Shown in pieces: positions 46,031-58,720 of a stretch of 64,000 nt of DNA. The first letter of the stretch is position 1. Each line of letters opens with the position of its first letter. Both the position numbers and the translations under genes were made by a program. The stretch lies in contig WACJ01000040.1 in assembly GCA_008973525.1 (NCBI GenBank), positions 1,240,001 through 1,304,000 of the forward strand, written 5' to 3'. The stretch comes from Stenopsyche tienmushanensis (lineage: Eukaryota > Arthropoda > Insecta > Trichoptera > Stenopsychidae). The notes beneath the pieces were generated by a model. It saw only the letters and a program-made list of their open reading frames with translations, was not told where the DNA came from and did no database searches.

Positions 46031-46368
46031 AAACCACCGTCTCAAATTCAATTGGGTACATGTGATTGGAAAAACACCTTCTGTTTGCATAGAAGCAAAT
46101 CCTAGATGCACTTAAGCATCACTTGTCTCCACTTTAATCCCGGCGAGAAAAAGAGGGACTGGACCCTTTATCCTACTGGAAATCCTTTTCGGTAAATTCA
46201 ACAAGCTCGTCTCGCGTAATTTTTCACTGTCTTCCGAGGAAAATGGCTCATTCTTCACAAATCCCTATCGAGACGATCACAAAAGCACCCTTCATTATAT
46301 TCATCCGGGTGACGCACTAGCTGAACATTCTAAATGAAGCTCAGAGATCATGCTCCCTTCAATATTTG
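46031..46368 (+). mobile_element. SINE-like retroelement copy S5, diverged
   Basis: It matches the family from GAAACCACC (near the 5' end) through GCAAATCCTAGATGCACTTAAG, the GGACTGGACCC block and TATCGAGACGATC to CCCTTCAATATTTGATG. The 3' GAT repeats are missing. More diverged than S3 or S7, so probably older. Confidence 0.7.
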
Positions 46369-46855
46369 ATGTTTCTTTTATTTGCGATTATTGAACAGCT
46401 ATCCATTTTCTATTGCGATGTCACGTTTCACAGGATAAGTGAGATATTCAGATTGTTTTTCGCTGCTCTAGCGCAATTAGTGATAATTCACAAGGAACCC
46501 AAATTCCTTTATTATATATTTTACCTATACGATGAAGATGTTCCTGAACTGTTGACCACGAACAACCGAGCTTAGTTGACAATTCCTGGATAGTTTGGCG
46601 GGGATTTGATTCCACCTAAAGACGTCAGCATATCATCATCCAATTTATGGGGCCTTCCCGTTCTAGGAATGTCGCTAAGGTTCCTATCGCCGTTTTTAAA
46701 TTTTTTTACCCACCTATGACACTTATTAAGTTTTAAAACATCTCCGTATATGTCTGTAATTTTTTTCAATACTTCGTTTGCCTTCATTCCCTGGTCGAAT
46801 AAAAGCAGCATACAATGCCGCAAATGTTTTTCATCGATCGTTGGCTTTGACATTA
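46369..46855 (-). pseudogene. mariner transposase N-terminal remnant
   Basis: From an ATG at 46853 on - the frame (93 codons) reads LRHCMLLLFDQGMKANEVLK, KCHRWVKKFKNGDR and IPRTGRP, the mariner N-terminal helix-turn-helix followed by the W-x-x-x-F and R-x-GRP motifs. After a frame change the second helix-turn-helix continues (NPRQTIQELSTKLGCSWSTV, then GKIYNKGIWVPCEL). The catalytic core is not recognisable downstream. Frame changes and stops indicate inactivity. Confidence 0.88.
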
Positions 46856-47164
46856 TTTATAAGACTCGAAATTTTGATCACTTTCCGATCCTCCCAATAC
46901 GCAATCACTACAAATATCTGAAGCAATTTACCTGTGAAAATTAAATATAAATTTTATTTTTATTAATGCAAATTTAGAATGTATTAAAGCATTTTTTTAG
47001 TAATCAACATAAAAAGTCATTATTTTATTTCAAGATATCCAGTGTAAGGTGACTCACTTACATAACTGAATCATAAGAACGGTCTAGATTTGAATACTGA
47101 ATAAATTAATTATGTTTTAAAAATTATATCATTAAAGTGGCCTTCATTCTGATCAATACATTAA

Positions 47165-47480
47165 GATAGTCAGGTTTTGAAGCTTCTCTCCACTCTTTCC
47201 AACATATCCGACGACCGCCCACTGAAGATCGTCCCGCAAGGAAATTTGGATAAAAAAAACTCAATCATGTGGATATAACGAACAGAATCGACCTCAATTA
47301 TCTGACCATTTTCTTAAAAAACCATGGTCCAATGATGTATATTCTGATCAATGCATACCAAACAGTCACACAATAGATCCTGCTCTTTCAAATGAACTGC
47401 CGCGGCACCCTTCTCCGAATAACTGTTGCTTCAATGGACATGTTTCAGATAAGAAAATTTCCACGCCACACTATTGAGAA
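47165..47480 (-). pseudogene. Tc1/mariner-superfamily DDE transposase fragment
   Basis: On - one frame reads VTVWYALIRIYIIGPWFF and the next ENGQIIEVDSVRYIHMI. This resembles the VTVWCA...IIGPYFFE-x-x-x-G...VN-x-x-RY-x-x-MI block around the second catalytic aspartate of Tc1-related transposases. A frame change lies between the two blocks. No ends were found. Confidence 0.7.
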
Positions 47481-48640
47481 GCTTTGAAACTCGACTATAT
47501 CAATGCATTAACTAAAAACTTTATAAATAAGAATTGTACATGATTACTTTATGATGCTTTTGTTACATGTTAACATATTTGTCTAATATTCTAATTTTTT
47601 TTCTAATATCATTAATATTTATATTGTGTTAAATATAGCAATGAAATGATTTTACAAATTTATTACCATTTGTAACCTTTTTCTTCAACTTCTACTCATT
47701 GGATCTGCTCTGTTTAATTTTTTCCTTAATTTGAATTTATAATGACCATATCAACTGAATGTTCTTAAGTCAATCATACTCTGAAATATTTCTTTTAATA
47801 ACTGATATATTGAACCTAGATCAAGACGTTTTGAGATTTTCCAATAAAAGTGATCTGCGTTAAAATGGCTAAAATGAATAGCTTAATATAAAAATGACTT
47901 GATTAAACCCATTTTTACCTTCTTAGATGCATTCAGTTTCAAATTTATCTAGAACCAAATCTTTTTCATTCGCCTATTCCAAATGGCATAACGTTGTTCG
48001 ACTTCAATCATAAATTCTTCTGTATTTATCAAATTCATATGTCAACATCCTATTGTCATCCAAATGAACGATGCAAATACTGTCTCCCACGACGCCTTTG
48101 CCGCGCATGACAGCGTTGCCACTTTTACAAAATATGCCCCCTGCGACAACATTGCTGTGGCGTCCTAATAAAAGCATATTCTAACCATGCCCTATGCGTC
48201 GCATATAAAAATATTGTATTCAGATTTTGTGATGCTTATTAATCTGGCATAATTTATATAATTTTATATTTCGATAGCATTGCAAATTCTGTATTAGGCG
48301 GAAAAGCAAGCCTTCATCCGATTATTATTCCCTCGGCAAATCAAAAATAATCATCTTACGTATATGAAAGATTTTTTTTAATTAAATGTGAAATTTACAA
48401 ATTCAAAAATTATTTTATACAAATTAATAAAACTCAATATTATTTCGAATGATTTTTGTAAAAATATTATTTTTTATTTTAATATGATATATGTTTTATA
48501 TTGGATAGATTGCAATAAAGAAATCATAATTTTATGAATATTGTTTTTGTAATGTGATATATCATCATTTGCATTGATTAATAGTTGTGGATTTTTTATT
48601 TATTTTTTATATAATCTGGCGTCGAATGTTCGCGACGAAT
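47481..48640. other. Intergenic DNA, nothing recognised
   Basis: AT-rich spacer upstream of the kra promoter island. No gene or repeat was recognised. Confidence 0.45.
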
Positions 48641-49260
48641 AATTGAGCGTCGCAGCTTGCGTCGGTTTTGCGGCCTGAGCGGGTGCGGGCTCGGTGTTGC
48701 CCTCAGTCGCCCGGAAGCCGTCGTCCGCGCCGCCGCTGCTCCCGCACCGACACTCTGTAAGTATGTCGCTTTCGGTCGCCTCACTGGCCCGACTCGCGCT
48801 CTGCGGAGCGTCGGCTTTAGCTCCTCGGTGAGACGTCTCAGATCGTTTTCGCGTTTCCCGCTTTTTCGTTTGTCCTCAATTTTGCCATATAGGCGTCACC
48901 ATTGCCGCGTGGTGTCCGACACCCATTTCGGGGCTCCTTCGAGCATTCCGCATAACCTCAACCGCGTCGTTTTCGCGTAATACGCAAGCGAATTGCAGGC
49001 GGGCGTCGCATTTCTAACGGAAGCGCGTCTATGCGTCATCGTCAATGCCGTGTCGTGGTTTCCGGGAATCGGAGGTCAGAAGATCGGGGGCACGTAGCTA
49101 TGCCGCCGGTGCTCTGAGAGCGACCGCACGTGGCGTCCATCTCTAGACGCGGGTGCGAAGACGTCCCATTTGAAGTGGACGATGTCGACGACCTCGTGAC
49201 CTCGTCGCCACGACACGCGCCGAGCACCACGTTTCTAATCTACCCACCGCGTTCTTCAAC
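48640..49260 (+). promoter_or_regulatory. GC-rich promoter island and 5' UTR exon of kra
   Basis: A strongly GC- and CpG-rich stretch stands out from the AT-rich surroundings. The sequence ACACTCT|GTAAGTATG gives a strong splice donor at 48757. It pairs plausibly with the acceptor TTGTTGCAG at 49501-49507, just before the kra start codon, making 48.65-48.756 kb a non-coding first exon. The island continues about 450 bp past the donor into intron 1. Minus-strand frames in the island (48784-48596, 49230-49042) are by-products of the GC content. The exact start site cannot be read. Confidence 0.65.
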
Positions 49261-49518
49261 CCCAATATCGAAGACGATAATGTTCTCCGTTAATTATTGA
49301 AGCACGTTGTCACCACGTGATATAATTTTATCTAGAAAAGAACTTGTCCCGAAATAATTGATTTTGAGGTTATATACCTTCTAATAACGCATTTCTTATG
49401 ACTACTCGAGGCATTCTTGGAATGACTCAAAAGCACTCGAACAATTATTGATGCATCGTATTTGCTGTTATTCAATCTTAATTTTGTTTTTTCTTCCTTT
49501 GTTGCAGTAAGATATTGT

Positions 49519-52500
49519 ATGAGTCAAAAAACAGAAAAACCAATATTATCGGGTCAACGTATAAAGACCAGAAAAAGAGGTAAATATGCTTTTTCTATTG
49601 ATAAACTGTTCATTTGTTGTTTAATTGTATTTCATTTAGAATTATATTACGATTTTTTTCTGTATAAATACCGCGAATTTCAACACTTCTACTTTATACG
49701 TGCAAAAAATATGTTAAAATATCGCATATGGTTGACCAATATATAAGTAAAATATTAAAACGATAATTATAGACTAGTTCTAAGGAATCTTGCACACAAA
49801 AATGTGTACACATTTTTTACACAACACGCTTGCATATTCATCTTTCTTCAAGGTTTTGCTGCAGGAGTTTGCATGATTAGAATCTGCTTAAAGTAAACGA
49901 GTTTAAAAATTAAGATAATTTGTAGTTAATGTCTTGAATCATAATATTAATGCATTTGCTGTTGTGAACGTATCTTTTTTTTTTTAATTTAAAACTAGCG
50001 CATACCGGTGCGTTGCTGTCACAGAAGTAATAATTCTAAAAATATCATTTGAAAGTTATCTTGTTTAATTAGGAATGATAGAAATAATGATATTTATTTT
50101 ATATTGTTGGTTTTATTATAAATATGAACAAACATACAAACATTGATTTTTATATATAAGATCCACTGTAAGTTAATTGTACTATACTTATATTATTTGA
50201 AAAAGTGCAAACAATAAATTGGCAAAGTTTTATTGCAATCGAATGAACGATATGGCAGCGCATAAAATACGAACAAACAAATTATAGCTTTCATAACAAA
50301 AACCCTACTGAAAACAATATTTATAACGGGGGACTTCAGCCAACTTCCCGGGTCGCTGCGTTGTCTTCATTGCACTGCAAAAAAAATTCTCGAGGAAATC
50401 AGACCATTGAACGTATTACTTCAAATAGATATGGCATCACCAATTCCAGATATAAAAATTCATTCACCGTATTCATTGATTAGTGGTATGAACGGTCGGC
50501 GCAATCATGATGCATATGCGGCCACTGATGGTCCCATGATGGACCCATGATGATGCAGCATATGCATTACCAGCCACGAAAGATCCGCTGACCTAGATGG
50601 TTATTCTGCCACCGATGAACAACGGATTTTCACTAATGGCGACTCACCGGTGGGTTACTGACAATTGTGGTTGATTGAAGGGTCCCTTCCGAAACACCAC
50701 AAGTCAGAAAGTTTACAAAGGCAATGAAAGTCTCATTTTAAAAATTATAATTTATAACTTGTAGCTACTTACATAAGATTGTTTTAGTTGTTTGAATGAA
50801 TTCTTCCAAAACGACTACATAACATTTGTTATTACTTTTAAATACTGGTAGAATCCTTATACGTTCCGAAGTCTCTAATCTCATAATGTCTTGTAAATCG
50901 ACTGCTCGTCTCCTACATTGGGCCTACATAAAATAACTTTATTCAGCTCCGTGCTGATATTGATCATAGCCCGTTGATATTATATAAATGGCTATAAATA
51001 TGTAAGCAATAACTTATATGCATGACTGGTATCTTTCAGAATCATAAATTAATCGCAAACATGCAGGCTATGTTTGAAATTGATTATAATCGTGATGAGC
51101 CTAATAAAAAGTGTGATTAAATTTGTGCATCGTATTTATTCAATATCATTCAGCACATTTGTAAATGTGTTCTACACGTGGCAAAATTGTGTTTGGATTG
51201 GCTGTTTCGGTAGGCTTCGACAAACACAATATGGAGCTATTTTCTCCTTGAATGGTATTTATAAAAGACGCCACAAATCTACTGCGTGTCAGTACGAAAT
51301 GTCTAGCCGTGGTATTTAAACAGATGGTCAATGTATCACTCTCATTTCAATCAATTGCAATAAAACGAAACAATGTCATACGTGTAAGGTGTCGATCGTG
51401 TAGATCAGTATGCCTTAACGTACGTTTTATTTTAATTTGCTCAATAAATTCGTATATGCTATAATCATCGTCATTATAATGCAGTCACAAACAGTCCACT
51501 GTTTATGGGCCTCTTCAATGTCCATTCACAGGATGGGGTTACATCCATCTCGTCTGTATCATACATTCGCTCGATATTGAAGGTAGCATTACCATCGAGT
51601 TTTATTTTGAACGCTTTCGCAACTGTCTCGATAGGGAATGTGGGAGGTTTATAAAGACTGATAGTTTCTTTTGAAGACAGTGGAAAACTACTCTAGGCGA
51701 CCTTTCTGATTCTACTGGAAAGGGCTTTCTGGAGTGCAGAGTCCAGTCCCTCCTTATCTCGCTAGGGCGTTGCCGTGCTAGGGTGAAGACATACGTGATG
51801 CTTAAGTGCATCTCGGATTCACTCCTATGCCAACTGAGTGTGTCTACAGTCTCTATAATTTCTCCCTGATCTACTATAAATAAAATGATGACTTCCATCT
51901 AACCGTTGATCGTGATCAGTTGACGACAATCGTCCCAATTTGGACTTCATAAAATCGCAATGTTACCAATAAAGTAGCATCAACAATTGTTAGCGAAATT
52001 TTAAATTATTTATTGGCATTTTATTTGATTTCATATTCCTTGCATAAAATATAAGAGTACAATCGCCGTTTCAAAACCCCAAAAAAATAACTTCTTCCAC
52101 CACTTCTGTCTTTCACATGAAACAATATGATGTTGCGTATTAATCCACTGTGTCCACTCTGTCCATATTTTTAATGTAATCTAAAATGACTACTGGCTTG
52201 TTTATTAGCTCATCTTGATTAGATTGGTACGGGATAGTCCTTACTCTTCTTTTCATTGATTGGGAAGTTGGCGTATGCTTTGTACTGAGCATTGTGACTA
52301 TTATTTTGTCTCACCAAGCTAATACTGAAGTATCTTGTTTTCTGAATGCTATATTTCGTCCCACAGCTAATCTTGGTTTTTTTATATGATTAGATAAACC
52401 CTTTCTGTAGGTCATTAATGTGCCAGTGAGAAAACATTACCTATTCAAGAGTTCTCCAGCAAGAGTTAGAGTGGTGTAAAACCTATCGCCTGTTGTAGAT

Positions 52501-55500
52501 TATTAAAAAGGTGTAGAATGAAAAACGAATAAAACGTTAAGCTGTTGGGGAGCATTGACATACATGTATGTCCGAATTCTCATGTCCCAAAAAGAGCACT
52601 CTTGCACATTGAAGCTCGGAAACAGACAGAGAAAGAGAGAACTTAGCGCAGTTCGGGAGACTGAGACGGATAGCTTCTTTACATAAACAATGCACAAAAA
52701 ATCGATTCATTTGCTCCTCCTTTAGAAGGAAATGATAATTGGACTCATTCAACACGCAGCGAAGAACAGAACGGTAGGCAGTTAAAAAAACATCGTCGAT
52801 AGCACACAATATTTGGTCATTTTTTTGCGTAAACACATAACACACTTGAAATCGAAATCATTATACGTCGATAAATTTGGGCTTAACGATCTATACAATC
52901 ATGCGATGCATATGAAGAAGCTCTCCGTCTCAGTCTCCCGAACTGCGCTAAGTTCTCTCTATCTCTCTCCGCCTCGGAGCTTCAATGCACAAGAGTGCTC
53001 TTTCTGAATAGTGAAGGTCAAAACGGATATTTCCGATAGTACTCCCATACAGGTTAAAAAGATGTAGAACCAAAAACACACTATCAAAATAATATTTAAT
53101 TACTGGACACAAATAATTTTCAAGATGTTCACTGCGCCACAACTCGACGCAGACTATTGTTTTATGCTCTTTACCTGCACTGATTCAATTCCTCTGAACC
53201 AATTATTTTCCAAATGACAAATTAACGGTCAGACAATAAGACGGTATTTTTAGAGTATCTTATTTGAAGTTCATGAAAAATATGATTATTGTTTAAATAA
53301 ATCAGTCTTATAAATTATCTTACATAAATACACTCAAAATTAATACTTACAAAATACACTCTGTTGATAATCAACCATTTTATTTTTTAACAGATGAAAA
53401 GGAGAAATACGACCCTATCGGATTTCGTGATTTGGTCATCGCTGGACTCGATAAGGCAGGGCATGATCCAGAAGCAATATTTAAATTCTTAGATGCTTTT
53501 GGCTCTAAGCAAGATTATCGGCGATATGGAGAGACACTTTTTGACATTCTCATAGCCGGTGGTGTTTTAGGTATAATTTCATACTGTTTTCAAACATTTT
53601 TCAATTATGTTTATGCTTATATATCTTATTCAATATTGTTTCAATTCATTTAACCGATGATACGTTGAGTTAATGAACTGTAACCGAATTGAATTTGTAT
53701 TATTAAGCTCCGATGATATGATGAGAAACTTGGCTAGAGTACTGATTTATTGTGACGAATTGCATTTTGTTCGTTCTTGATTCTGATACACGAAATGCAT
53801 TAACGCCAATCCATGCGTGTAATAATGCGATAGATGATTAATTTGCGATTGATATTTCAGTTCCTGGTGGATCTCTTGCACAAGATGGCGAAAAACCACA
53901 AACAGACACTTGCATATTCTGCGCAAGCTCAGATATGGAGTCAATGCGTAATTTTGAACAGGTTTGTCAACAATTTCACAGACAAATGATCGTACATTAA
54001 AAATTCAAATATTTTAATGCTGCGTTAATTTGTGCGTTTCCAGATTTTTATTAAGATGATGAGACGTTATAAGTATTTGGAAAAAATGTTTGAAGATGAA
54101 ATGAAAAAGGTGTTGGTGTTCTTAAAAGGATTCGATACTCAGCAGAGGATCAAATTAGCACGCATGACAGCTCTTTGGATGGGTGCGTAATCTGTATTAT
54201 TGAAATCTCGTGTAATTATCAGTTCCGTTAACAAAAATTATAATATAAATGTAAATTTCAGCTAATGGCTCTGTGCCTCCATCAGTTCTATTGGTACTTA
54301 TAAATGATCATCTTATTAAAGATAATATGGCTTTGGACTTCCTTATTGAAGTGTTCATCACTTACAAACAAGAAAAAGGAATGCCGAGTTTAATGACCGC
54401 ATTAAAAAAAGGACAAATCGAAGGACGGTAAGATGTTTTCCGATATTCTTCCTTTTATATGAATCCCCTAACCAACTTCATTCTAGCTTCGTGTTATAAT
54501 GAAGTTCTTTTTAGTGGGGGAAATAATATATGCTTCTAATACTGGCATTATTTTATAAAAATTGAATAACTGTTATCAAATGTTGCTACAATCCATACTG
54601 AAAAAATTGTTTAATATGCCAATTTTGATGATGGTGGTTGTTAAATGATGCCCGTTTACATTTCAGATTAATGGAATTCTTCCCGAGTAATAGACGCACC
54701 GAAGAATACTTTACTAATTTATTTTCTGAAAAGGAGTTATCTGAAGTGGTGAAGCTTCACAAAAACCAAGCTAGTCAGGAAGCTCGCAGAGATCTTACGC
54801 AGGTAAATGATGAATGATATTAATTAATCAAATGTGCACTCAATTAGAACTGCATTCATACACTCTTGTGGAATACGGTGTCGAGATGTGCAATATTAAG
54901 CGGATGAATCCTACCGTGTGATTTTGTATAATCACATGGTTCCTAATATTCCATACAGATGCAAATCACATTGTTCAATTGATCGCATTGTTCAATTTGG
55001 CGATTTTTATCATATTTATATTTGCATTGTTTACAGATTTTAATAGACAATATAGCCGACAATAAACCTCTGCGTGAAACCATTACCGATCTTCGAGATA
55101 TGGCGCTAAAGTCAAACATTCCTGAACATGAAGTGGTCGCATTGGTGAGCAAATACTCTTTTTAAGATGCGCAGTTAAATTATTTTTATATGATGAAACC
55201 GATGACGAGACTGAGTGATGTATCATCGGTGTGCAAATTGTTTTGATATAAGTTTTTTATGGATGAACAATATTTGTATGCTATATTGATATATTCGCAC
55301 AAGATTAATCGGCAATCTGATTTATTATTTTATTTTTAAAAAAAGACGTTTTGTTGCGATTTACATTTTAACGGATGTTATTTTATAATTTCATAAGATA
55401 TGGGCAACGGTGATGTCTCGTACCGAATGGAATAAAAAGGAAGAACTCGTAGCTGAACAGGCAGTCAAACATCTCAAAGGCGTGACTACAACTACTTGGA

Positions 55501-56077
55501 GCATTCACACAAAACCCGCGCGCAGAACTCGCATTGCTTTTGAAAGTTCAAGAATTCTGTTATGAGAATATGAATTTCATGAAGGCTTTCCAGAAGATTG
55601 TCGTACTGTTATATAAGAGTGAGTAATTTGTATCGATTGTCGAGAATATCAAAACGCACTCAATTAGAACTACATTCACGCAGCCTTATGAATGCGGTGT
55701 CGTGATGTGCAATATTAAGCGGATGAATCCTACCGTGTGATTGTGTATAATCACATGGTTCCTAATATTCCTTACAGATATATCAAATAATTTTGTAATG
55801 TAACGGCCGTAAAATATGTACTCATTTAATTCGCTTTTTACAGCTGATGTTGTCTCCGAAGAAGTCATACTTAAATGGTATCATGAAGCTCATTCGACTA
55901 AAGGAAAAATGATGTTCGTTGAACAGATGAAGAAATTTGTTGAATGGCTGCAAAATGCCGAAGAAGGTCGGTTTATTCAATCAAATTCTCAATATGTATC
56001 GTGTAATTATTTATTTTGTGTTAATGTGGTTTTTTTTTTAAATTCCAGAATCTGGAAGCGGTGAAGATGATGATTAA
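49519..56077 (+). CDS. kra: Krasavietz / BZW, eIF5-mimic protein (one apparent frameshift)
   Basis: Kra/BZW is a cytoplasmic translation regulator resembling eIF5 and eIF4G. It binds eIF2 and eIF3 and competes with eIF5 at start-codon selection. Exons: 49519-49579 ([20 protein letters not shown]), 53394-53570, 53861-53961, 54044-54182, 54262-54427, 54667-54802, 55037-55144, 55398-55618, 55844-55966, 56049-56077. Total 419 residues, the usual length. Seen are [19 protein letters not shown], a mid-region MIF4G-like fold, and the C-terminal W2 domain with [20 protein letters not shown] and the acidic-aromatic end [11 protein letters not shown]...GEDDD. One extra base at about 55491 breaks exon 8, and the phases agree if it is discounted. 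Intron 2 (3.8 kb) is full of transposons. The exon 9 donor GTCGGT is unusual. Confidence 0.95.
49580..51460. other. kra intron 2, first half, no gene
   Basis: The region carries a short direct similarity between ACCGGTGCGTTGCTGTCA (about 50005) and ACCGGTGGGTTACTGAC (about 50648). This could mark an element of about 650 bp, but no termini were confirmed. Otherwise nothing. Confidence 0.35.
51464..51864 (-). mobile_element. SINE-like copy S6 in kra intron 2
   Basis: Minus-oriented copy with GGGTTACATCCATCTCGTCTG, CGATATTGAAGGTAGCATTACC, the TTTATAAAGACTG block and GTGCATCTCGGATTCACTCC. CTATAAT occurs on both sides (about 51459 and 51865), a possible short target duplication. The GAT-repeat end is degraded (CATCGTCATTATAAT). 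Confidence 0.75.
52228..52395. repeat. 170-bp dispersed repeat, copy 2
   Basis: About 90 percent identical by eye to 4857-5030. Here the left flank is GGGATAGTCCTTACTC, without the hAT insertions present beside copy 1. Confidence 0.75.
52565..53054. mobile_element. Foldback family copy F5 in kra intron 2
   Basis: The left arm contains AAAAAGAGCACTCTTGCAC and GAAGCTCGGAAACAGACAG. The right arm is its inverse complement (CGGAGCTTCAATGCAC, AAGAGTGCTCTTTCTGA, about 52975-53008). The arms also carry GAGACTGAGACGG and its mirror. The right terminus GATAGTACTCCCATACAGG is followed by TTAA and corresponds to the inverted left start of F1. It lies about 350 bp before kra exon 2. Confidence 0.78.
54832..54962 (+). 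repeat. Intronic 120-bp repeat in kra, copy 1
   Basis: Matches 55656-55786 closely: CACTCAATTAGAACT, ATGTGCAATATTAAGCGGAT, CCTACCGTGTGATT and AATCACATGGTTCC. It contains TGTGATT-N6-AATCACA, a short hairpin, and ends in CCATACAG, which resembles a 3' splice site. It lies in the intron between exons 6 and 7. Confidence 0.85.
55656..55786 (+). repeat. Intronic 120-bp repeat in kra, copy 2
   Basis: Second copy, in the intron between exons 8 and 9, same orientation, ending TTCCTTACAG. The two copies differ by scattered substitutions and small gaps. No other copy was noticed in the window. Confidence 0.85.
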
Positions 56078-58720
56078 ATACAAATATTTTTGTTCTCGTC
56101 AATTTTCACAATTATAAACAGATTTAGTATCATTTTTGCAAAATACGTATCCGGTAAATTAAATCAGTTAATTCAATCTATATGTTTAAACATCACATGC
56201 GATGATAACGATGGTGTATGCAATATATTATTAATATAGCAATATTGATGTAAAGTTATGAAAAAATATATATTTTAGAATGTGCTCGATGATTTAACCC
56301 CGGTGTTTGTTTTCATGATATAATTGAGAGGGTGTGGAATGGCTTCACTTTCCATAAAGCAAAATTATATGCAGTATTACAATTTTAATATATGTTTTCT
56401 TTTAAATTATGACTTTGAAATTAACGAGTGTCTACTTTTTGTCATTATTGCTTTCGTGGCGTGCAATTATTTTAACTCATGCTGTCTTTACTCTGAACAA
56501 CTAAAAAGTATTTTTATATTTGAAATTAGGGTAATATAATTTTTGTAATGATATTACCTGTGAATCAGTGATGAAGAATGATATACGATTTTTTCCACTG
56601 CTCATGGATCAAACAATTATATCAATATAATCTACAATGATGTATTTGCGAATTCTGTGATTTTTTTTTACATATTCTTTATTATATGACTAAATTGGTG
56701 AAAGGTTTTAATTTCCATATTAGCGGTATAATAGTCCCATATTATTTAATTTGTATTGAACATATATGCAGAAGAGAGTACATCCAAATAATATTGATAT
56801 TTTTTTTCTAAAATGACAATCTACCAATAAATTCAAAATTACCACATGTTATTTTTATTATTTTATTTCCCTCATTATCTTCATTCTGTATATCCCGTTT
56901 TCCCCCTTTTATGGTCCCGATTTCGAATGAATCGAAATCCCGATTAGCCGCTTTTCTATTTGCTTTGCAAGTTCTTGTAAATTGGTGTGGCATTTTGTGT
57001 ATATTTGGACATGAAATATTTTATTGAAACTTTAAAAAACAGAACCTGCCTTATATTTAACAAAATAAGCAGTTAAATTACCTAAATTTATAATGTATTT
57101 GTCTTAAGATTTTAAATATACAATCTATTCATAATGATTTGTGTTGGTAAGTTAACTTGCTATTTAAAAATGTATCGAATATATTACATTGTCAATTTGT
57201 AGTATTGTGATACAAAGATTCATTGTTATGGAGCAAATGTTTATAGATTATTTGTTTATACAAATTTACAACAGCGATATAGCTTGATTTTCACCCAGTA
57301 TTTACGCCATTCAGTATTCTGAGCTGTGTATGGAAATAATGCATAAAATCACATGAAATCAATTGCGCACTTAAATATATAAACGTAGGACTTATGAAAA
57401 ATATTGATGGTGTATTGTGGTTTACTTTGATTCTTCAAGTATAGAATTTATTAAATGTATATATACAAAATTAAATATTCATAGCCCGATATAAAAAATC
57501 TATTGGATTTTCTGAATTTGTGGAATCGAAGTAAAACTGGTTTATTAATGCTATGTGTGAACGCGAGCAAAACTTTGAGGTTCAAAGTCTTTCGTTAGGT
57601 CGGCGCTCACCCCTGTGTGGAAAAGCTGCCGGCCAATTCGAGGACTGCGTGTAAATAGACGCATCAAAGATTTGCGTTCGTCATGCATAGCAATTCAATG
57701 AATATAGATATACAATTAATCGATAAAAATTAAATATTAGATGGTTTCTTTTACTTGCGGTGAAATTCTATTGCTGAAAAATTGCATACTATTGATAAAT
57801 TTGCTTGGGATGTAAATATAATTGCTTAAATAATACACACTGCAATCAATGATAATAGAATTTCACTGTATACATATTATGAATTGTATACGTAGTCATG
57901 TTTATGTAATTCTCCAAGATTTGATATTGATTTTTCCGTATGGAATATTTAGCGTAAATTAATTTCCTCGTGTCAGCCGCGAAAGCGGCATAAGTCTTTT
58001 ATTTCGATGAGAAATGAACCACTTAATGGCATTGCGGGTTTGATATATCAGTATTTTTGCCGAACTTTTATTTGTATCCGGTGTATATGTGAAGGATTAA
58101 ACTGATTTTGTTTGTGCTATGGTTTGCGAATTGAACAAATCGTAGACGCGGCTAATTTAACGTTACTCTGAATAAATATTGCTATGATATGTAAATGAGT
58201 TTGGTACACGAACTAAAACTGTGCTGAATTTCATGATGAAATTTTGATATCATGTCTGTATTATTGAATATGAAATAAATAGTGTCTATTAGGATAAAAC
58301 GCGAGCTGCCAAAATGTACCATTCCCGAGTATATACAGTTTCTATCATAGCCATATAAGTGTTCATTTTCAGTAGCACCGAAGTTGTATATTCACGTGGT
58401 ATGATTGTTAAAACGCGACTCCGTCGCTCTTATAATACATAATAGAATAATTTACAATATCAAATTTTATAAGGAGATTACATATTTTTATAATTGTATG
58501 TGCTGGATCTTTGTGTATATTGAACAATTGTACATTTTTAAAGAATTTTGAATGTCTTAGGTAAGAAGTGTGTGGTATATGTGAATACCGCCGGCGATGC
58601 GTCGACAGTGTAGGGCGGGCCGCGTGAGAAGATAGTTTGAATTCATTGATTTTTTCCTAAGTGACTTGTGAAAAATAGGCGTATAAACGGTGATAAATAA
58701 ATATATGATAAATCGTCTCA
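56078..58720 (+). other. Probable long 3' UTR of kra and downstream DNA
   Basis: AT-rich, no ORF or transposon recognised. AATAAA signals occur at 58274-58279 and 58696-58701 among others. A long 3' UTR is plausible for BZW genes, but its end cannot be fixed from sequence. A small GC-richer patch (about 57545-57655) is unexplained. Confidence 0.4.

Noticed and set aside
48596..49230. Frames in the GC-rich island before kra
   Set aside because: Low-complexity Ala/Arg/Pro-rich translations on both strands reflect CpG richness; the splice donor fits a 5' UTR exon instead.
53432..53653. Stand-alone 73-codon frame in kra
   Set aside because: It is kra exon 2 reading on past the splice donor at 53571.
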